In this document: positions 49,203 to 60,901 of the stretch, in pieces
Numbering within the stretch: position 1 is the first letter of the stretch
How the letters are laid out: each line of letters opens with the position of its first letter
Origin: Persicaria tinctoria
Taxonomy: Eukaryota > Streptophyta > Magnoliopsida > Caryophyllales > Polygonaceae
Direction of reading: 5' to 3'
NCBI GenBank assembly: GCA_037127255.1
Contig: JBANSL010000013.1
Location: forward strand, 6,016,188 to 6,080,187
DNA length: 64,000 nucleotides
The notes under the pieces: generated by a model
What the model was told of the DNA's origin: nothing
Database searches by the model: none
The model's input: the letters and a program-made list of their open reading frames with translations, nothing else
Translations under genes and position numbers: made by a program

Positions 49203-50570
49203 TTAGTTACTGCAACAAGGAAACCAAACATCGGAAATCTTTTCAAGTCCTTCTGATGATGATGATGGATCGCTCCTAGCTCCTCCATAAAATGGAGAAG
49301 ACCACGGACACAATATAATCGGAAGACAATTGTGTGCAACGGCCGAAGAATGTGTCTCTATTGTCCTCGACTTAGAAGGATCCACAAATACCTCTTTAGC
49401 ACTCCCAAGATCGATAGCCTTCATATTCCTGCATGTATCTACTACAATAAAACAAAACAGCTCATCATTACAAGGATCCGGAGCAACCAGTTTTCTCAAC
49501 CCTCTTAACTGCTCATCTACCAACAACGGACTGATTGGACATGTTTGCTCCAGGTGCCACTCACCCTTGGCATAGTCTAATAAACGCCACACACGCAGCC
49601 TCCGACCATCATCGTTGCAACACTCTATGTCACCAAACTTGAGAACGTCTTCATGCCCAAAATGAATCAGATTCATGCCCGAGTTTTCCAGGATCTCGCC
49701 TGATCCACTAGGGAGCTGAATGTGGCAAAATCTATCAGGGGTATTGTAGGGATCATAAGTTATTACACTCCTGTTATACCAATTAAACCAGTGCAAGATA
49801 CCCCTGCAAGTGAAGCTTTCCTTCCTCGTGCTAAGTAAGGCTACTTCCCGACAAGGAGTCATCATTTTCTTTTGAGTCCATCTCCCAATATCTGAAGAGA
49901 AAGTATATATTTCAAAGTCGTAAGGGTCATCACCAGGATGAAAGGCATTTGTATTCTGAATCACCACAACTTTGTATGTGATGTAGGCTGGATGGTCGCC
50001 TCCTGCAGGTTGGACATGACGTGTCGCTAAACCAAACGTCAATTCAAAACAACTGTGAAACGATAACAAAGGCAGCTTGGCTGATTGCTTGGTGAGAGGG
50101 TTCAAGACGCGGATATCTTCTTTCAACCCTTCAGAGAGTATCAGTCCACCGCTTGAGGCCATGATCTGATCCTCATAAAGCCAGTATGATTTATGGCCGA
50201 GGGATGAATAGAGGGAGGGTGGAGCATTGGCATCAGTTCCATGGAGAGTAGAAACTGGCTTGCTCGAATCTCCCAATTTACACCAATGTTGAAAAACATG
50301 TGTGCTCGGCTGCTCGCCAATACCGGATCCAGGATTCCCCAAAGGTGCCGAGGAAGAGCTTTCTTGTTGCAGATAACAATGTGTGAATTTCGGATGGGAG
50401 ATGATGGAATTTCACCGCTTCGAGATGAGCTTGAATCTGAACAAATGCCTGATGTGCAGTCTTAGTAAAATTTCATTTACAAGCTCTTCTGGAAGACAGA
50501 TTGTGCCTTGATTGCCGTCGTCCTTTGCTGCAATTTTCCTTCCTTTACTATTGACTTCCATGGTTGCCAT
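49203..50570 (-). pseudogene. F-box protein gene with a stop inside the F-box
   Basis: Substrate-recognition subunit of SCF ubiquitin ligases if intact. The ATG at 50570 opens MATMEVNSKGRKIAAKDDGN; residues 26-52 read LPEELVNEILLRLHIRHLFR and FKLISKR, then TGA (50412-50414) where F-boxes have the invariant tryptophan of KxWNSIISHPKF, followed by NSIISHPKFTHCYLQQ in the same frame. Beyond it the frame is open for 402 codons and reads as an F-box-associated domain (RVLNPLTKQSAKLPLL, YDFEIYTFSSDIGRWTQKKM, CRGILHWFNWYNRSVITYDP). One TGG-to-TGA change explains the break. The rest looks well preserved, so the loss is recent, a strain-specific allele, or a sequencing error. Re-initiation downstream would give a product without an F-box. 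Confidence 0.85.
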
Positions 50571-50819
50571 TTTCAACTTACCCGTTCATATTTCAATCCT
50601 CAAATCTCAAAACCCTAATCTAACAAATCCATTTCAATTGTCCAAATCAATTCAACAAAATCATTTCATTAATGTGCATAAACATTCCTAAACAAAAACC
50701 CCCAATTCATATTTCAAACCTCTAATAAACTCAAACCCTAATCTAACAAATTCATTTCAATTCTTTAAATCAATTCAACAGAATCCACTCAAAGGATACA
50801 AATCAGAGCTAAATTGGGA

Positions 50820-51084
50820 AACTTACACATTCTTCGTTCCGCCACGGAATGCCTAGAGCCTCGCACCCCCGCCGGCCGTCACCAGTCGCCTCGCAGGATG
50901 AGTTTGCCGTCCGCCGTTTGCTCATGGGCTGAGGATATTTCTTATGGGCTTTAGCCCTCTCTATGCAAGCCCATGGGCTGAGGATAAATTGTTCATGGCC
51001 CAAAAAACAGAAGTAATGTACTAATATATGTTCGGTGGTACTTGGTTGGGAAATTCGTTTTTGCTGGTATAATACGATAACCAC
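50820..51084 (-). other. Possible 5' leader exon of the F-box gene
   Basis: A GC-rich stretch (50835-50930) is followed on the minus strand by GTGTAAGTTTCCC, a good donor site, at about 50815-50826, some 250 bases upstream of the F-box ATG. It could be a non-coding first exon. The open frame here is not recognised as a protein. Confidence 0.25.
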
Positions 51085-51374
51085 TAGGTTTTTTAAGTGT
51101 GTAAATGATAATCGTGAGGTTTTGATAAATCAGCCTATATGCAATCATATTTTATATTTTTATTTTATTAGTGTGCATTATTAGAATAATGGTGTGACAC
51201 CTTAAGTCGAGTATTAAAAGTAAAAACTAAACGTTAAGAAGCAATCTATATATCTAATATAATACTAAAACACTTGCAAAATGGGACACGTGGCGGTCAT
51301 ACATTTAAAGTTAGAAATTTAGGATAAATTCCCAATTACTTCTCCAATTGTTTAAAAATCAAAATTTAAGATAA

Positions 51375-52071
51375 ACTAGTGTGATCCCCGCGCCATGGCG
51401 CAAATTTTTTTAAGTAAAATCTAACTAATATATTAAATTAATATTATAACATAATTGTAAAAGTTCAGATAATTAAATATTTTGAATTAAACTAATGGGT
51501 TGAGAAAACGATTAAAGTAGTATATATATATATATTACTAATATTAATTTTATGTTTTCTTATTATTAATATTATGTTTTGAATTAATCCCATTGTTATT
51601 TAGAAAAAAAACTACTAAAATTATAATTTAGGCTAAGATCAATGTTTTGAATTAAGCTCAATAGTTAGTAAAATTAAATCAAAAAGAGAATTAAAGGAAA
51701 AAGAAGAAGAAAAAAAGAATTAAAGAAAATCAAAGAAAAATAGCAAAAAAAAATATTGGTTAAGACTTCTAAAATCCTCTAAGCTTGACACGTCATCCTA
51801 AACTCTTCTAAATTAAGAGTTTATATAGATTGTTTTTTTAGAAAAAAAAACTACTAAAATTATAATTTAGGCTAAGATCAATGTTTTGAATTAAGCTCAA
51901 TAGTTAGTAAAATTAAATCAAAAAGAGAATTAAAGGAAAAAGAAGAAAAAAATTAGAATTAAAGAAAATCAAAGAAAAATAGAAAAAAAAAAAGATTGGT
52001 TAAGACTCCTCAAATCCTCTAAGCTTGACACGTCATCCTAAACTCTTCTAAATTAAGAGATAGATCCCTAA
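51375..52071 (-). mobile_element. Nested Helitron-like element (minus strand)
   Basis: On the minus strand the 3' end is a perfect palindrome GCGCCATGGCGC, then GGGGATCACA and CTAG (plus 51375-51378). The 5' end is probably near 52065-52071 (TCTATCTCTTAATTTAGAAG on the minus strand). The flanking sequence CCAATTGTTTAAAAATCAAA occurs on both sides, so the local history includes duplication as well as insertion. Confidence 0.5.
51601..52066. repeat. Two-copy tandem repeat, unit about 235 bp
   Basis: Units 51602-51840 and 51841-52066 are near-identical (AACTACTAAAATTATAATTT ... GCTTGACACGTCATCC ... TCTTCTAAATTAAGAG). Confidence 0.85.
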
Positions 52072-54580
52072 CTGATTCTCCAATTGTTTAAAAATCAAAA
52101 TTTAGGATAAATTCCCAATTGCTTCTCCAATTATTTAAAACTCTTTTATTTATAACATTTACAATTATTTTTTTTGCAGCGCTGCATTTCGACATTGCAC
52201 CGTAATCCAATTAATCATGATCGATACTAAAATTGAATGAATTATCAACTACAACAATGGTTTTCCGCTCTCACAGGTTCATTCTATCCAATTTGAAAAG
52301 CCATCAATGCACCTGAAATGCATTTACGTGCACAAAATATGACACTTTTAATTTCACAAATTTCCTGTTGCACACTACAAACACTAAAAATACAAATATG
52401 AAATCTCTTACATGTTCTCCTTCAACCTTTCCTAGGCGTGTATGCAGTCCATGAACGTTTCCTGGGCATGTGGGCAGTCAATGAAAGTCTCTTGGTTATC
52501 GTGACAGTCACATAAGGTGATAACTTATCCCCATATGCTTCCTTTCCATTTGGCTCATGGTGTGCGGTGATCCTCCCATTCATAGTGTCCGCTCATTTCC
52601 ATTCATTTCATCATCAAGGAACATCCCATGGATCTCAAAACCTAAGGACATAACGCTTCGTCTAACAAAATCAGTTGTTGTACATAAAACACTAAATAAA
52701 ACACCCTAAATATAAAAAAAAATCACAAAAATATAATCACAAATTCAGATATACCCTCCTTCATAAATTCAACCATAAAAAAAAATAAAAAAAATACAAC
52801 TTTCAGATCTGCAGAGATTTCGCTTAATTTGCTTCACATCCCTATTTCATATTTGTTTTTAATTTACATGGTATCCAAATCTTTGATCCAATAAATCTTT
52901 TTAAGTTTATGACCAAGTTCCGCTCCAATTTTACTCTTATTGCTATAAAATGTAACATGATTAAATCTAAATTGGTTGGTGAATAATGAGATCTATTTTC
53001 TAAGTCATTGGTCATAGAGTTGGTTAATTGATTTCTTTTGCATTTCCAATAGTTGTTTGATTTGGATAACACTAACTCAAACCTCAAGAGTGAGTTAAAT
53101 AATATTAAAACGATATAATATAAGCATTTCCAGTAGCTGTTTCATTTCTGTTACTTTTTTTAAAGTTCCATCCGTTATTACTTCAATTACCCAATTAACC
53201 AATGTTTATCTCTTTTATTTAACCAAAAGATTACACATTTAGCCTAATTTCATATCTGCAGAGATTTTTTAAATTTAGTTTAAACCGTTTTATTTAAAAT
53301 AATTAAACTTTACAGATCTGCAGAGATTTTTAAACCAATTGCAAAACATTCCGTTACTTTTTGTTAAAATAATTAAAATTTTCAGATCTGTGGGGATTTT
53401 TTAACCAATTACAAACCATTCTATTACTGTTATTTTTTTAAGTTCCATCCGTTATTACTTCAATTAACCAATTAACCAATGTTTATCTCTTTTATTTAAC
53501 CAAAAAACACATTTATCCTAATTTCAGATCTGCATTGATTTTTTAAATTATTAAAAACCATTCAATATTACTTTATTTTTTATGTTCTATCCGCTATTAA
53601 TTTCAGATCTGCAGAGATTTGTTTTACCGTTTTACTCTCATTCACCCTAACCTAACTGGCAACACTACTCTATATATAATCAGAATCGAATATAACAGAG
53701 AACTCGCTTCTCTTCCTTCCTCTTCCACCGGTCATGGGGCAGTCCTCTCATTTGGAATTCAATAGTTTATACAACCAACATAAAAAACCTAAATAAATTC
53801 ATCAATGTTTATCTCATTTCTAACCAAAAGATTACAAATCTATCCTCTAAAAAGGGATTTAGACGGGTTATAATTGCTGCACAAGTTTGTATCTATCCTA
53901 ACTTAATAGTCAACAGTAATCTATATCTCATTTCTCATTCCAAACTAAAAGATTTGATATCTACTATAAATCTTCTAGAAAAAACAGAAAATAAAAATAA
54001 AATCAGCTGCTGTAGACGTAAAAACTCATATAAAAACAGGAAATTCATCAATGTTTATCTATTTTTTAACCAAAAGATTACAAATCTATCGTCTAAAAAA
54101 GGATTTAAAATGTTTATTCATATCTATCTATCTATTTCTATTATTATTCTATTATCTCTCCTAACTTAATACAGTGAAAAGAGCCACACAAACCATAATG
54201 TGTTTGATATTACAAATAAAATACAATTCCACATAAATAATCCAATATTAATAAGATAATTCAATTTAGCAGATAATGCACATCCACATAAATAATCTCA
54301 TTGCACAAAATTCCAATCCAAATTCGATTTCGACATTCCCATTGCACAAAACCCCCAATTCAAATCCCATTGTTATTCAACAACCATTGTTATTCCAATC
54401 CCATTGCACAAAATTCCAATCCAAATTCGATTTCAACATTCCCTCTACACAAAACCCCCAATTCGATTCCCATTGTTATTCGAATCCAAAATTCCAATCC
54501 CATTGCACAAAACCCCCAATTTGATTTCAACATTCCAATCCAAATTCCAATCCAAATAAATCAACCCTAGATCATTGTTA

Positions 54581-54800
54581 CTCCCTCCGTCTCGCAATAC
54601 ATGTTGTTTTAGCTTTATACACGCTTATTAATAAGACTTATATTTCTTTTATTTTTATAAGCTAAAATAACTAAAAGTAGTAATTATTACCTGTAAAAGA
54701 ATAATCATTACCTATAAAGATAATAATTCTAGCCCAAACAACAAGTTTTTTGATACACCTATGCTACTCTAAAACAACATGTATTGCGAGACGGAGGGAG
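54581..54800. mobile_element. Stowaway-type MITE inserted in Helitron copy 2
   Basis: 220 bp with TIRs CTCCCTCCGTCTCGCAATAC and the exact inverse, flanked by TA (54579-54580 and 54801-54802). The matching position in copy 1 (near 2481-2485) reads ATTGTTATTTGTT with a single TA, an empty site. Confidence 0.95.
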
Positions 54801-55940
54801 TATTTGTTAAACCAAACCGGTGAAAATTGAAATGAGATTATGGATAATCGATTGGGACTTGGGAGTGGTACCTGAGAAAGGAGGCCGAACAGAAGACGGT
54901 GCGGCGACAGCAGCAAGGAGGTCGAACAGAGGCGATGAGACGGCGACGAAGATGGTCTGCTTATGCTCGGCAACAAACTCGACGACGACACTGCGACAGT
55001 CGCCTAGACTACTTGAGTAGGGAGTGGCGCCTGGGCTCGCCGGAGTCGCCGGTGACGATGGTAGAGAGCAAGCGGGGCAGCCGAGGTCGGGGTTAGACTG
55101 GAGGTTGACGGTGAGGTGATTGAGCAAATGGAGGCCGAAGGAGCGGGCAGTGGTGCTCCGAAGGAAGTTAGGAATTAGGAGCAGTAAATGGGTATTTGAT
55201 TTTTAGGATTTTTCTCAAAACGATGTCGTTTTAATTTTTTTTTACTAGCTAATTATTGCTAAGAGGGTAAATCCTTATTTATTGTGAAAAAAATATTTTT
55301 AATCCATTATTTTACAATGTTTCATTATAAGTAATTGATCTAAATGATATTTACTCCATTTATATACTTTATATTATAATAGTCTATATAATATGAATTG
55401 TTTTTTTTTAGATGTCATTCTTAACTTTGTTAAGATAGAAAACAGCATTGAGTGCGGCGTCATATGATGATAAATTTAACAAAAGACTCGAAATTCATAT
55501 CCAAAACACTAGATAATATATTCACATAGTTTGACAATAAACTTCACATAATATGAATTATTTCAAATAATTACATTATATTTTGATTATTTCAAATAAT
55601 TACAGTGTATTTAATGACAAATTGCTATATTCTTATGCCTTACAATACACTATTTTTATATTTTCTTATTAATATTATTAATTAAATATTGTATAGGAAA
55701 TATCTACAAATTTTGCTCATATTCTCACATCTCTAAATTTACTTATCACACACAAAAAAAAACTACTAAGAATATATTAACATGGTAGATAACAACAAAA
55801 TAATAAATAGTATGTCGTTTTCAAATTATTATAATAGTATAATACATCTAATAAATAATGTAAATAAGTTTTGGCAATATCTTCTATAAAATATAATATA
55901 GTTTACAAATCTCGTGCGTTACGCACGGGCACTACGCTAG

Positions 55941-56498
55941 TACATATACTAAAACCGATGCATAGCGTCCTGCGTGGCGGCGTGTGAGTGAATCTGCCTA
56001 CGTGGCGGCACGTGAGTGCGTCTCGCAAAATTTTCTCCCGTCAAAAAGGAAATCTGATAAAAATAATTATTTTATTTTACCATTAACTCTTATAATTGGA
56101 TAGATATGAAATATCTTATAAGGAAAAAATTATATCAATATAGCACAATCAATATAATTAAACGTACTAATAATAATAATGATGATGATGATAATAATAA
56201 TAATAATAATAATATCTCCCACCAAAAAACTTTGTCATATACAATTACAGTACGTATATAAAAGTTATATTAGATAAATTGCTCATAATGTATATTCGTT
56301 CATTATGTATATTCATTCAATATAATTAGATATAATTAAACACATCGTATGTCCTTACTCTATTTCAATATAATTAGACGTATTAGTAGTAATAATAAAA
56401 TTAATTAAGCTATCATTTTGACGGTTGTTAGATTCAAGGTTTGAGTGTCTAATGGAGTTTTAGAAACACTCTGTAATCTATATCTATATTTTTTATTC
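55941..56498 (+). mobile_element. Helitron-like 5' fragment joined head to tail
   Basis: Immediately after CTAG at 55940 the sequence TACATATACTAAAACCGATG and CCTGCGTGGCGGCG resembles the Helitron 5' ends elsewhere. No own 3' end was found before the next 5' end at about 56499. A GAT/AAT trinucleotide run lies at about 56180-56215. Confidence 0.45.
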
Positions 56499-57436
56499 TA
56501 TTCTATATATATATACTAAAATCGATGTATAACATTTTATGTTGTGTGTTGTGGTTGATTTTAGGGAAAAATTAATAAAAATAATATGTTATCATAGTTT
56601 ATAGAAAGTTGTATAAGTCCCAATCTATCTATAAATATTTTAGTTAATTTACAAAAATATAGACAAAAAAATATTTCATGGTCATACTTACCAAAAACAT
56701 TAATAGATAAATATGTTATTTTTTGGTGGAAAGAATTATTTATATCAAAACCAATCATTTAATAATTGTTATTTTATTTCTATCTATATTATATTTGAGG
56801 CCAAAATAAATAATTAAAATATTATATAGCCATAATATGTAGCTATAATGTATCCGTGTAGAGATATTTCAGTAAACTAACGTACTATATATTTAATAAA
56901 AAACAATATTGAAATATTTTAAAAAAAACATGTATCTATTAAATTAAATGAGATTCAATTAATTGTAGAGTAGAAAAAAATTACCTTATAAATGTGAATT
57001 TTATTTATATTTTGAGAGAATCTAAATAAAAGATATTTAGATTTTTATAATCTGTCGAAATAATTTTATTTATATCTATATTAATTTTTGGGGAAATTTT
57101 GATATACATTTATATATATATTTTTTTTATTGAAATCTATCTAAATTATTTATAATATTGTACTTCCTCCGTTCCAAAATAGATGGTCTTTTACTTCTCA
57201 GCACGTTTTTTAAGGAGCGAAAAACTCTATGAAATATTATTTTTTAGTTAATTTTTTTATATAATTAGGTACTTATTAGTAATAAGTATCAAATACTATA
57301 AAAATTTTAATTAAAAGAGTAATATTCTATAGAGTTTTCCGCTCCTTAAAAAACGTGCTAACAAGTAAAAGTCCATCTATTTGGGAACGGGGGAGTATTA
57401 ATGTATTCTCCGTACACGGGACGGGGCCTACACTAG
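56499..57436 (+). mobile_element. Short Helitron-like element
   Basis: It starts with TCTATATATATATACTAAAA and ATCGATGTATAAC, and ends CCGTACACGG, then GACGGGGCCTACA and CTAG (57433-57436). About 940 bp, non-autonomous, interrupted by a MITE at 57163-57395. Confidence 0.55.
57163..57395. mobile_element. Mariner/Stowaway-type MITE
   Basis: 233 bp flanked by TA (57161-57162, 57396-57397). Arms CTTCCTCCGTTCCAAAATAG and TTTTACTTCTCAGCACGTTT are matched by the inverse on the right (AACGTGCTAACAAGTAAAAG ... CTATTTGGGAACGGGGGAG). Confidence 0.85.
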
Positions 57437-57689
57437 TTAGAATTACGTGTGTAAGATTATGAACAAAAACAAAAATAGTTGGATAATGTGTAAGGAAATG
57501 TATATAAAAAATTAGTTTTTAAATATATTAAAATTAATGCATAATGTTATAAAGTGTTTTCCAAAATAAGGTACTCCGTATAATATAATATCATTTCCAT
57601 CAATAGAGTTCCAAGGAGTTTTCTTTGTCCATGATACACATTAAGCAACTCAAAAAAAGGAAAATATATTTATAGAAAATACGTTTTTC

Positions 57690-57800
57690 TGCCCAGTCGG
57701 GGTAATCCAATGGTAAGGAACAAGGGGAGAGGTAAGGAGGTTCCGGGTTCGATCCCTACCCAGTGGTTGGAACAAGCCAGTTTACCTAATAGTAAATGCT
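57690..57800 (+). mobile_element. tRNA-derived SINE head
   Basis: A-box-like GGTAATCCAATGGTAAGG at about 57701 and B box GGTTCGATCC at 57746-57755, spaced as in a tRNA. The rest does not fold as a normal tRNA, and no anticodon arm was identified. Target duplication not found. Confidence 0.5.
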
Positions 57801-57845
57801 ATATTTTTCTCTTTAAAATGCTATAATTTTCTCAATGGTAAATGG

Positions 57846-59787
57846 TAGGGGTGGGCACAAATCCCGCAAATCCCGTCCCGTCCTGATCCCGTCCCGATCC
57901 CGGTGGGATTTAGAAAAAAAAAAATTCAATCCCATCCCGATCCCGTCCTGCAAAAAATACGCGGGACGGGACGCGGGACGAAGAGTTCTCATCCCGCAAA
58001 TCCCGTCCCGTCCCGCATATATATTAAATTTATATATATTTATATATATAATTGACAGGCCTAAGGTCGTTATGCCAAATCAAAGTAAATTCCTAAGGTG
58101 CAAACTATAACAAGTATAGTAGGTAAGTTAGGGTCGAACCCACAGGGAAACAGAATCAATTGTAAGAGCAAGTATTATTACCCAAAAGTAACCAATTCAA
58201 GGGGGAGTTTTGTGTGTAAGCAATAGTGACAGAACAAGTTGCAAATAGAGGTTGCGAATATATGATGGAAAAGTATTACACCAGGTAATTATCCGCACAA
58301 CAATTGAGATGGTTTATCATCGAATTCTATAAATCTCAAGTTCTAATGTCCAAGTAATTGTTTTCAATTCAGATCGTGTAATGGCTTTTAGTCCTACCAG
58401 TCCTAAAAGCGCTTATCACCAAATTACAAGGGGAAACCTTCACCGAATAATAAAGCAATAGCATTCAAACATGAATTATAATGAGATACAAGCGATTATA
58501 ACAACCCGTTAAAATAGCCTGTAATCGAATCTCCTTCACAATCTAACACAAGCAACCTACTTATGACGATTGTGTCTGCTACAATAGGTCTACAACCCCA
58601 AACCCGGAGTTGGAAACCCTAGCAATATGACTAGTATCGATAAACCTAGGTGATCAATCCAGATTAACCAATAATAAGCAATCAAGCAATAAGCTCAAGA
58701 GATCGAAACAATTAACAAAGGACGAACTAGAGTAGAATACTCACAACCAATTCAATCAAGGGCTTCAAAGAACCAAGTGTAACAAAGGAGAGTTAGTTCT
58801 CCATAGGGTTTGTGAGATGAACAAAGAAGGGAAAAATACGTCTCTGGAAAATAACCTAATGGAATCCTAAAAACTGCCCCCTTCGGAAATAATATAAACT
58901 AATTAAAGGGTTTTAAAATCCCGTAAAAAATATAAATTAACAACTAATATGATAGGGGAAAATCGGATAAGAATCCGTCTCCAGGGACTGACGCGGGCGC
59001 GCCATGTAGCAGCGCGGGCGCGTCAGTGAGTGTCTTGCTACTTCTCTCTGAGGCAACGACGCAGGTACTCCCTCCTAGCAGCGCGGGCACGTCAGTAGCA
59101 GCGCGGCCGCGCCAAGCTCGCCTGATTCCAGCTGCTTCCGAATTTCTTCACTTTAACTTTTCTATAACTTGCATGATCCTATGATTTCTTCAACTTCTTC
59201 AACAAGTTCCAAATCACCAAGTTCATACAAATATCTCTCACAATGACATGTAAATGATGACAAAAACTACTAAATGCGCTATAGAATATATCGCATATCA
59301 ATAATTAAAATTATTAAAAACATCTAAGAATATATTTATATTATATATATAATGTGTTCATCAATTATCAAATATACAAATAGAATACCTAATAGTCTAA
59401 TACAGTATAGTATTACAGTGGCTTTCAAACAAAATTGAGGCATTAACTAAAAAATAACATGTACAGTAATATATAGTATTACAGTGGCTATTAGTTTAAA
59501 ACAAAAATCAAATATAACATGTAGTCTAATATAACATGTAATATAGTATTACAATAGCTATTACAGTGACTGAGATTTTGTTTTTGTAAAGCAATTTTAT
59601 ATAAAGCAATTATATACTATTATGAGAGGGACAAGTCCCCTCCCGTCCCGATCCCGTCCCGTCCCGCGAGGGATAAGACCCGGCGGGATTTGAAAAAAAA
59701 AAAATCAATCCCGTCCCGCAAAAAATACGAGGGACGAGACGCGGAATTACCCCAATCCCGTCCCATCCCGTCCCATGCCCACCCCTA
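57846..59787. mobile_element. Non-autonomous hAT-like element
   Basis: A perfect 8-bp target duplication GTAAATGG (57838-57845, 59788-59795) flanks TIRs TAGGGGTGGGC / GCCCACCCCTA, the hAT signature. Both subterminal regions are packed with TCCCGTCCCG-type repeats in opposite orientation (57860-58015 and 59635-59780). No transposase. An LTR-like element is nested inside at 58053-59300. Confidence 0.88.
58053..59300. mobile_element. LTR-like insertion (solo LTR candidate) nested in the hAT element
   Basis: It begins TGACAGGCC and ends GCATATCA (TG...CA), flanked by a 5-bp duplication ATAAT (58048-58052, 59301-59305). At 1248 bp it has no gag/pol and contains GGGTCGAACCCACAGGGA and GC-rich GCGCGGGCGCG repeats at 58985-59110. 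A solo LTR fits the ends and TSD. An unknown small element is possible. Confidence 0.6.
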
Positions 59788-59809
59788 GTAAATGGAGTAT
59801 AATTGTACT

Positions 59810-59900
59810 CCGTCAGGCCCGGCTTTGGGGGCGGTGCATAAGGTCCTACCGCACAGGGCCCGGAATATTTTGGGGCCCATATTTATTTGGGCCTTCATAT
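59810..59900. repeat. hAT-like end relic
   Basis: CAGGCCCGGCTTTGGGGGCG and CAGGGCCCGGAATATTTTGG resemble the fragment at 36000-36060. Confidence 0.35.
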
Positions 59901-60060
59901 ATATGTTACTATGTGTAATAAAAAATACATGGAAAAAAATCCACACTTCAGCAAACTAAGCCTACAATCAGGCCCAATCACCATGTTCATTATTGTTCAA
60001 ACAGGCCGAACATAGCCCACTAAAAATTAGGGCCCAATAGTTGACACTATTTTATAGTAA

Positions 60061-60861
60061 CTAGTATTATTACCCGTGAGCTTCGCGTTTTTTTAATGAC
60101 ATATATTTTATCATATTAGTATTTTTATATTTTTATTCAATAGTGAACGTTAAAACATACCATGATTTATATTGATTATAAATATTCATTATATTAAACA
60201 TACCATGATTTATATTGTTAAATAATTTAATTAAAAAATTGTAACATAAAAAATATTATTTTTTTGGATTTTATAACTTTCCTTTTAATTAATATTGATT
60301 ATAATATTTAAGTGTTTTAGACTGACATATATTGCATGTAGAATAATGTTTTAATTGAAAAAGGACTTTCATTAAAAAAAATATTATTATATAAGGTACC
60401 TTTTGGGAGAAAACCCTTTAATTATTTAAGGGCATTTCAATTAATAAAATAAAATATTGCCTGATTGGTTATAAAATATATTTGTTCATGTTTAAATCGA
60501 ATGGATTATAATTTATAACTTGTTTTTTTTTAAATATGTGTGTGTATATATAACTTGGAAAAAAAAATCTTATTTAAATGAGTTTGAATGTAAAAAAAAA
60601 AAAACTAAATGAGAAAAATTTGCATGATAGGGTGAAATCAATAAACCACCCTATCTTCCTAGTCTGCACAATATTTCATGAAAAGATGAGTTATTTTCAC
60701 TTAAAAATTTCAAATGGTTTTTATTTACTAAAATAGTTCATGAGGTTACATGCGAAAAAAGAATACGCAATGTTTGATTGAAATTATATTTAGATAATTA
60801 AATTAATGTTTTGTGATTGAAAAGAAGTTTATAGCGTGTCTATTTATCATATCTTTAATTG

Positions 60862-60901
<40 letters not shown>

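Larger units (their letters stand above)
51246..55940 (+). mobile_element. Helitron-like element (copy 2, possibly full length)
   Basis: The 5' candidate is TCTATATATCTAATATAATA, preceded by A, followed by ACTAAAAC and CACGTGGCGG, a pattern shared by other Helitron starts in this window. The 3' end is palindrome CGTGCGTTACGCACG (55914-55928) then CTAG (55937-55940). 52142-55940 copies 1-3582. It carries a nested minus-strand Helitron end at 51375 with a tandem duplication and a Stowaway MITE at 54581. No Rep/helicase. The 5' boundary is less certain than the 3'. Confidence 0.65.

Noticed and set aside
57700..57760. tRNA gene
   Set aside because: A and B boxes are present, but no acceptor or anticodon stem could be paired; a SINE head fits better.
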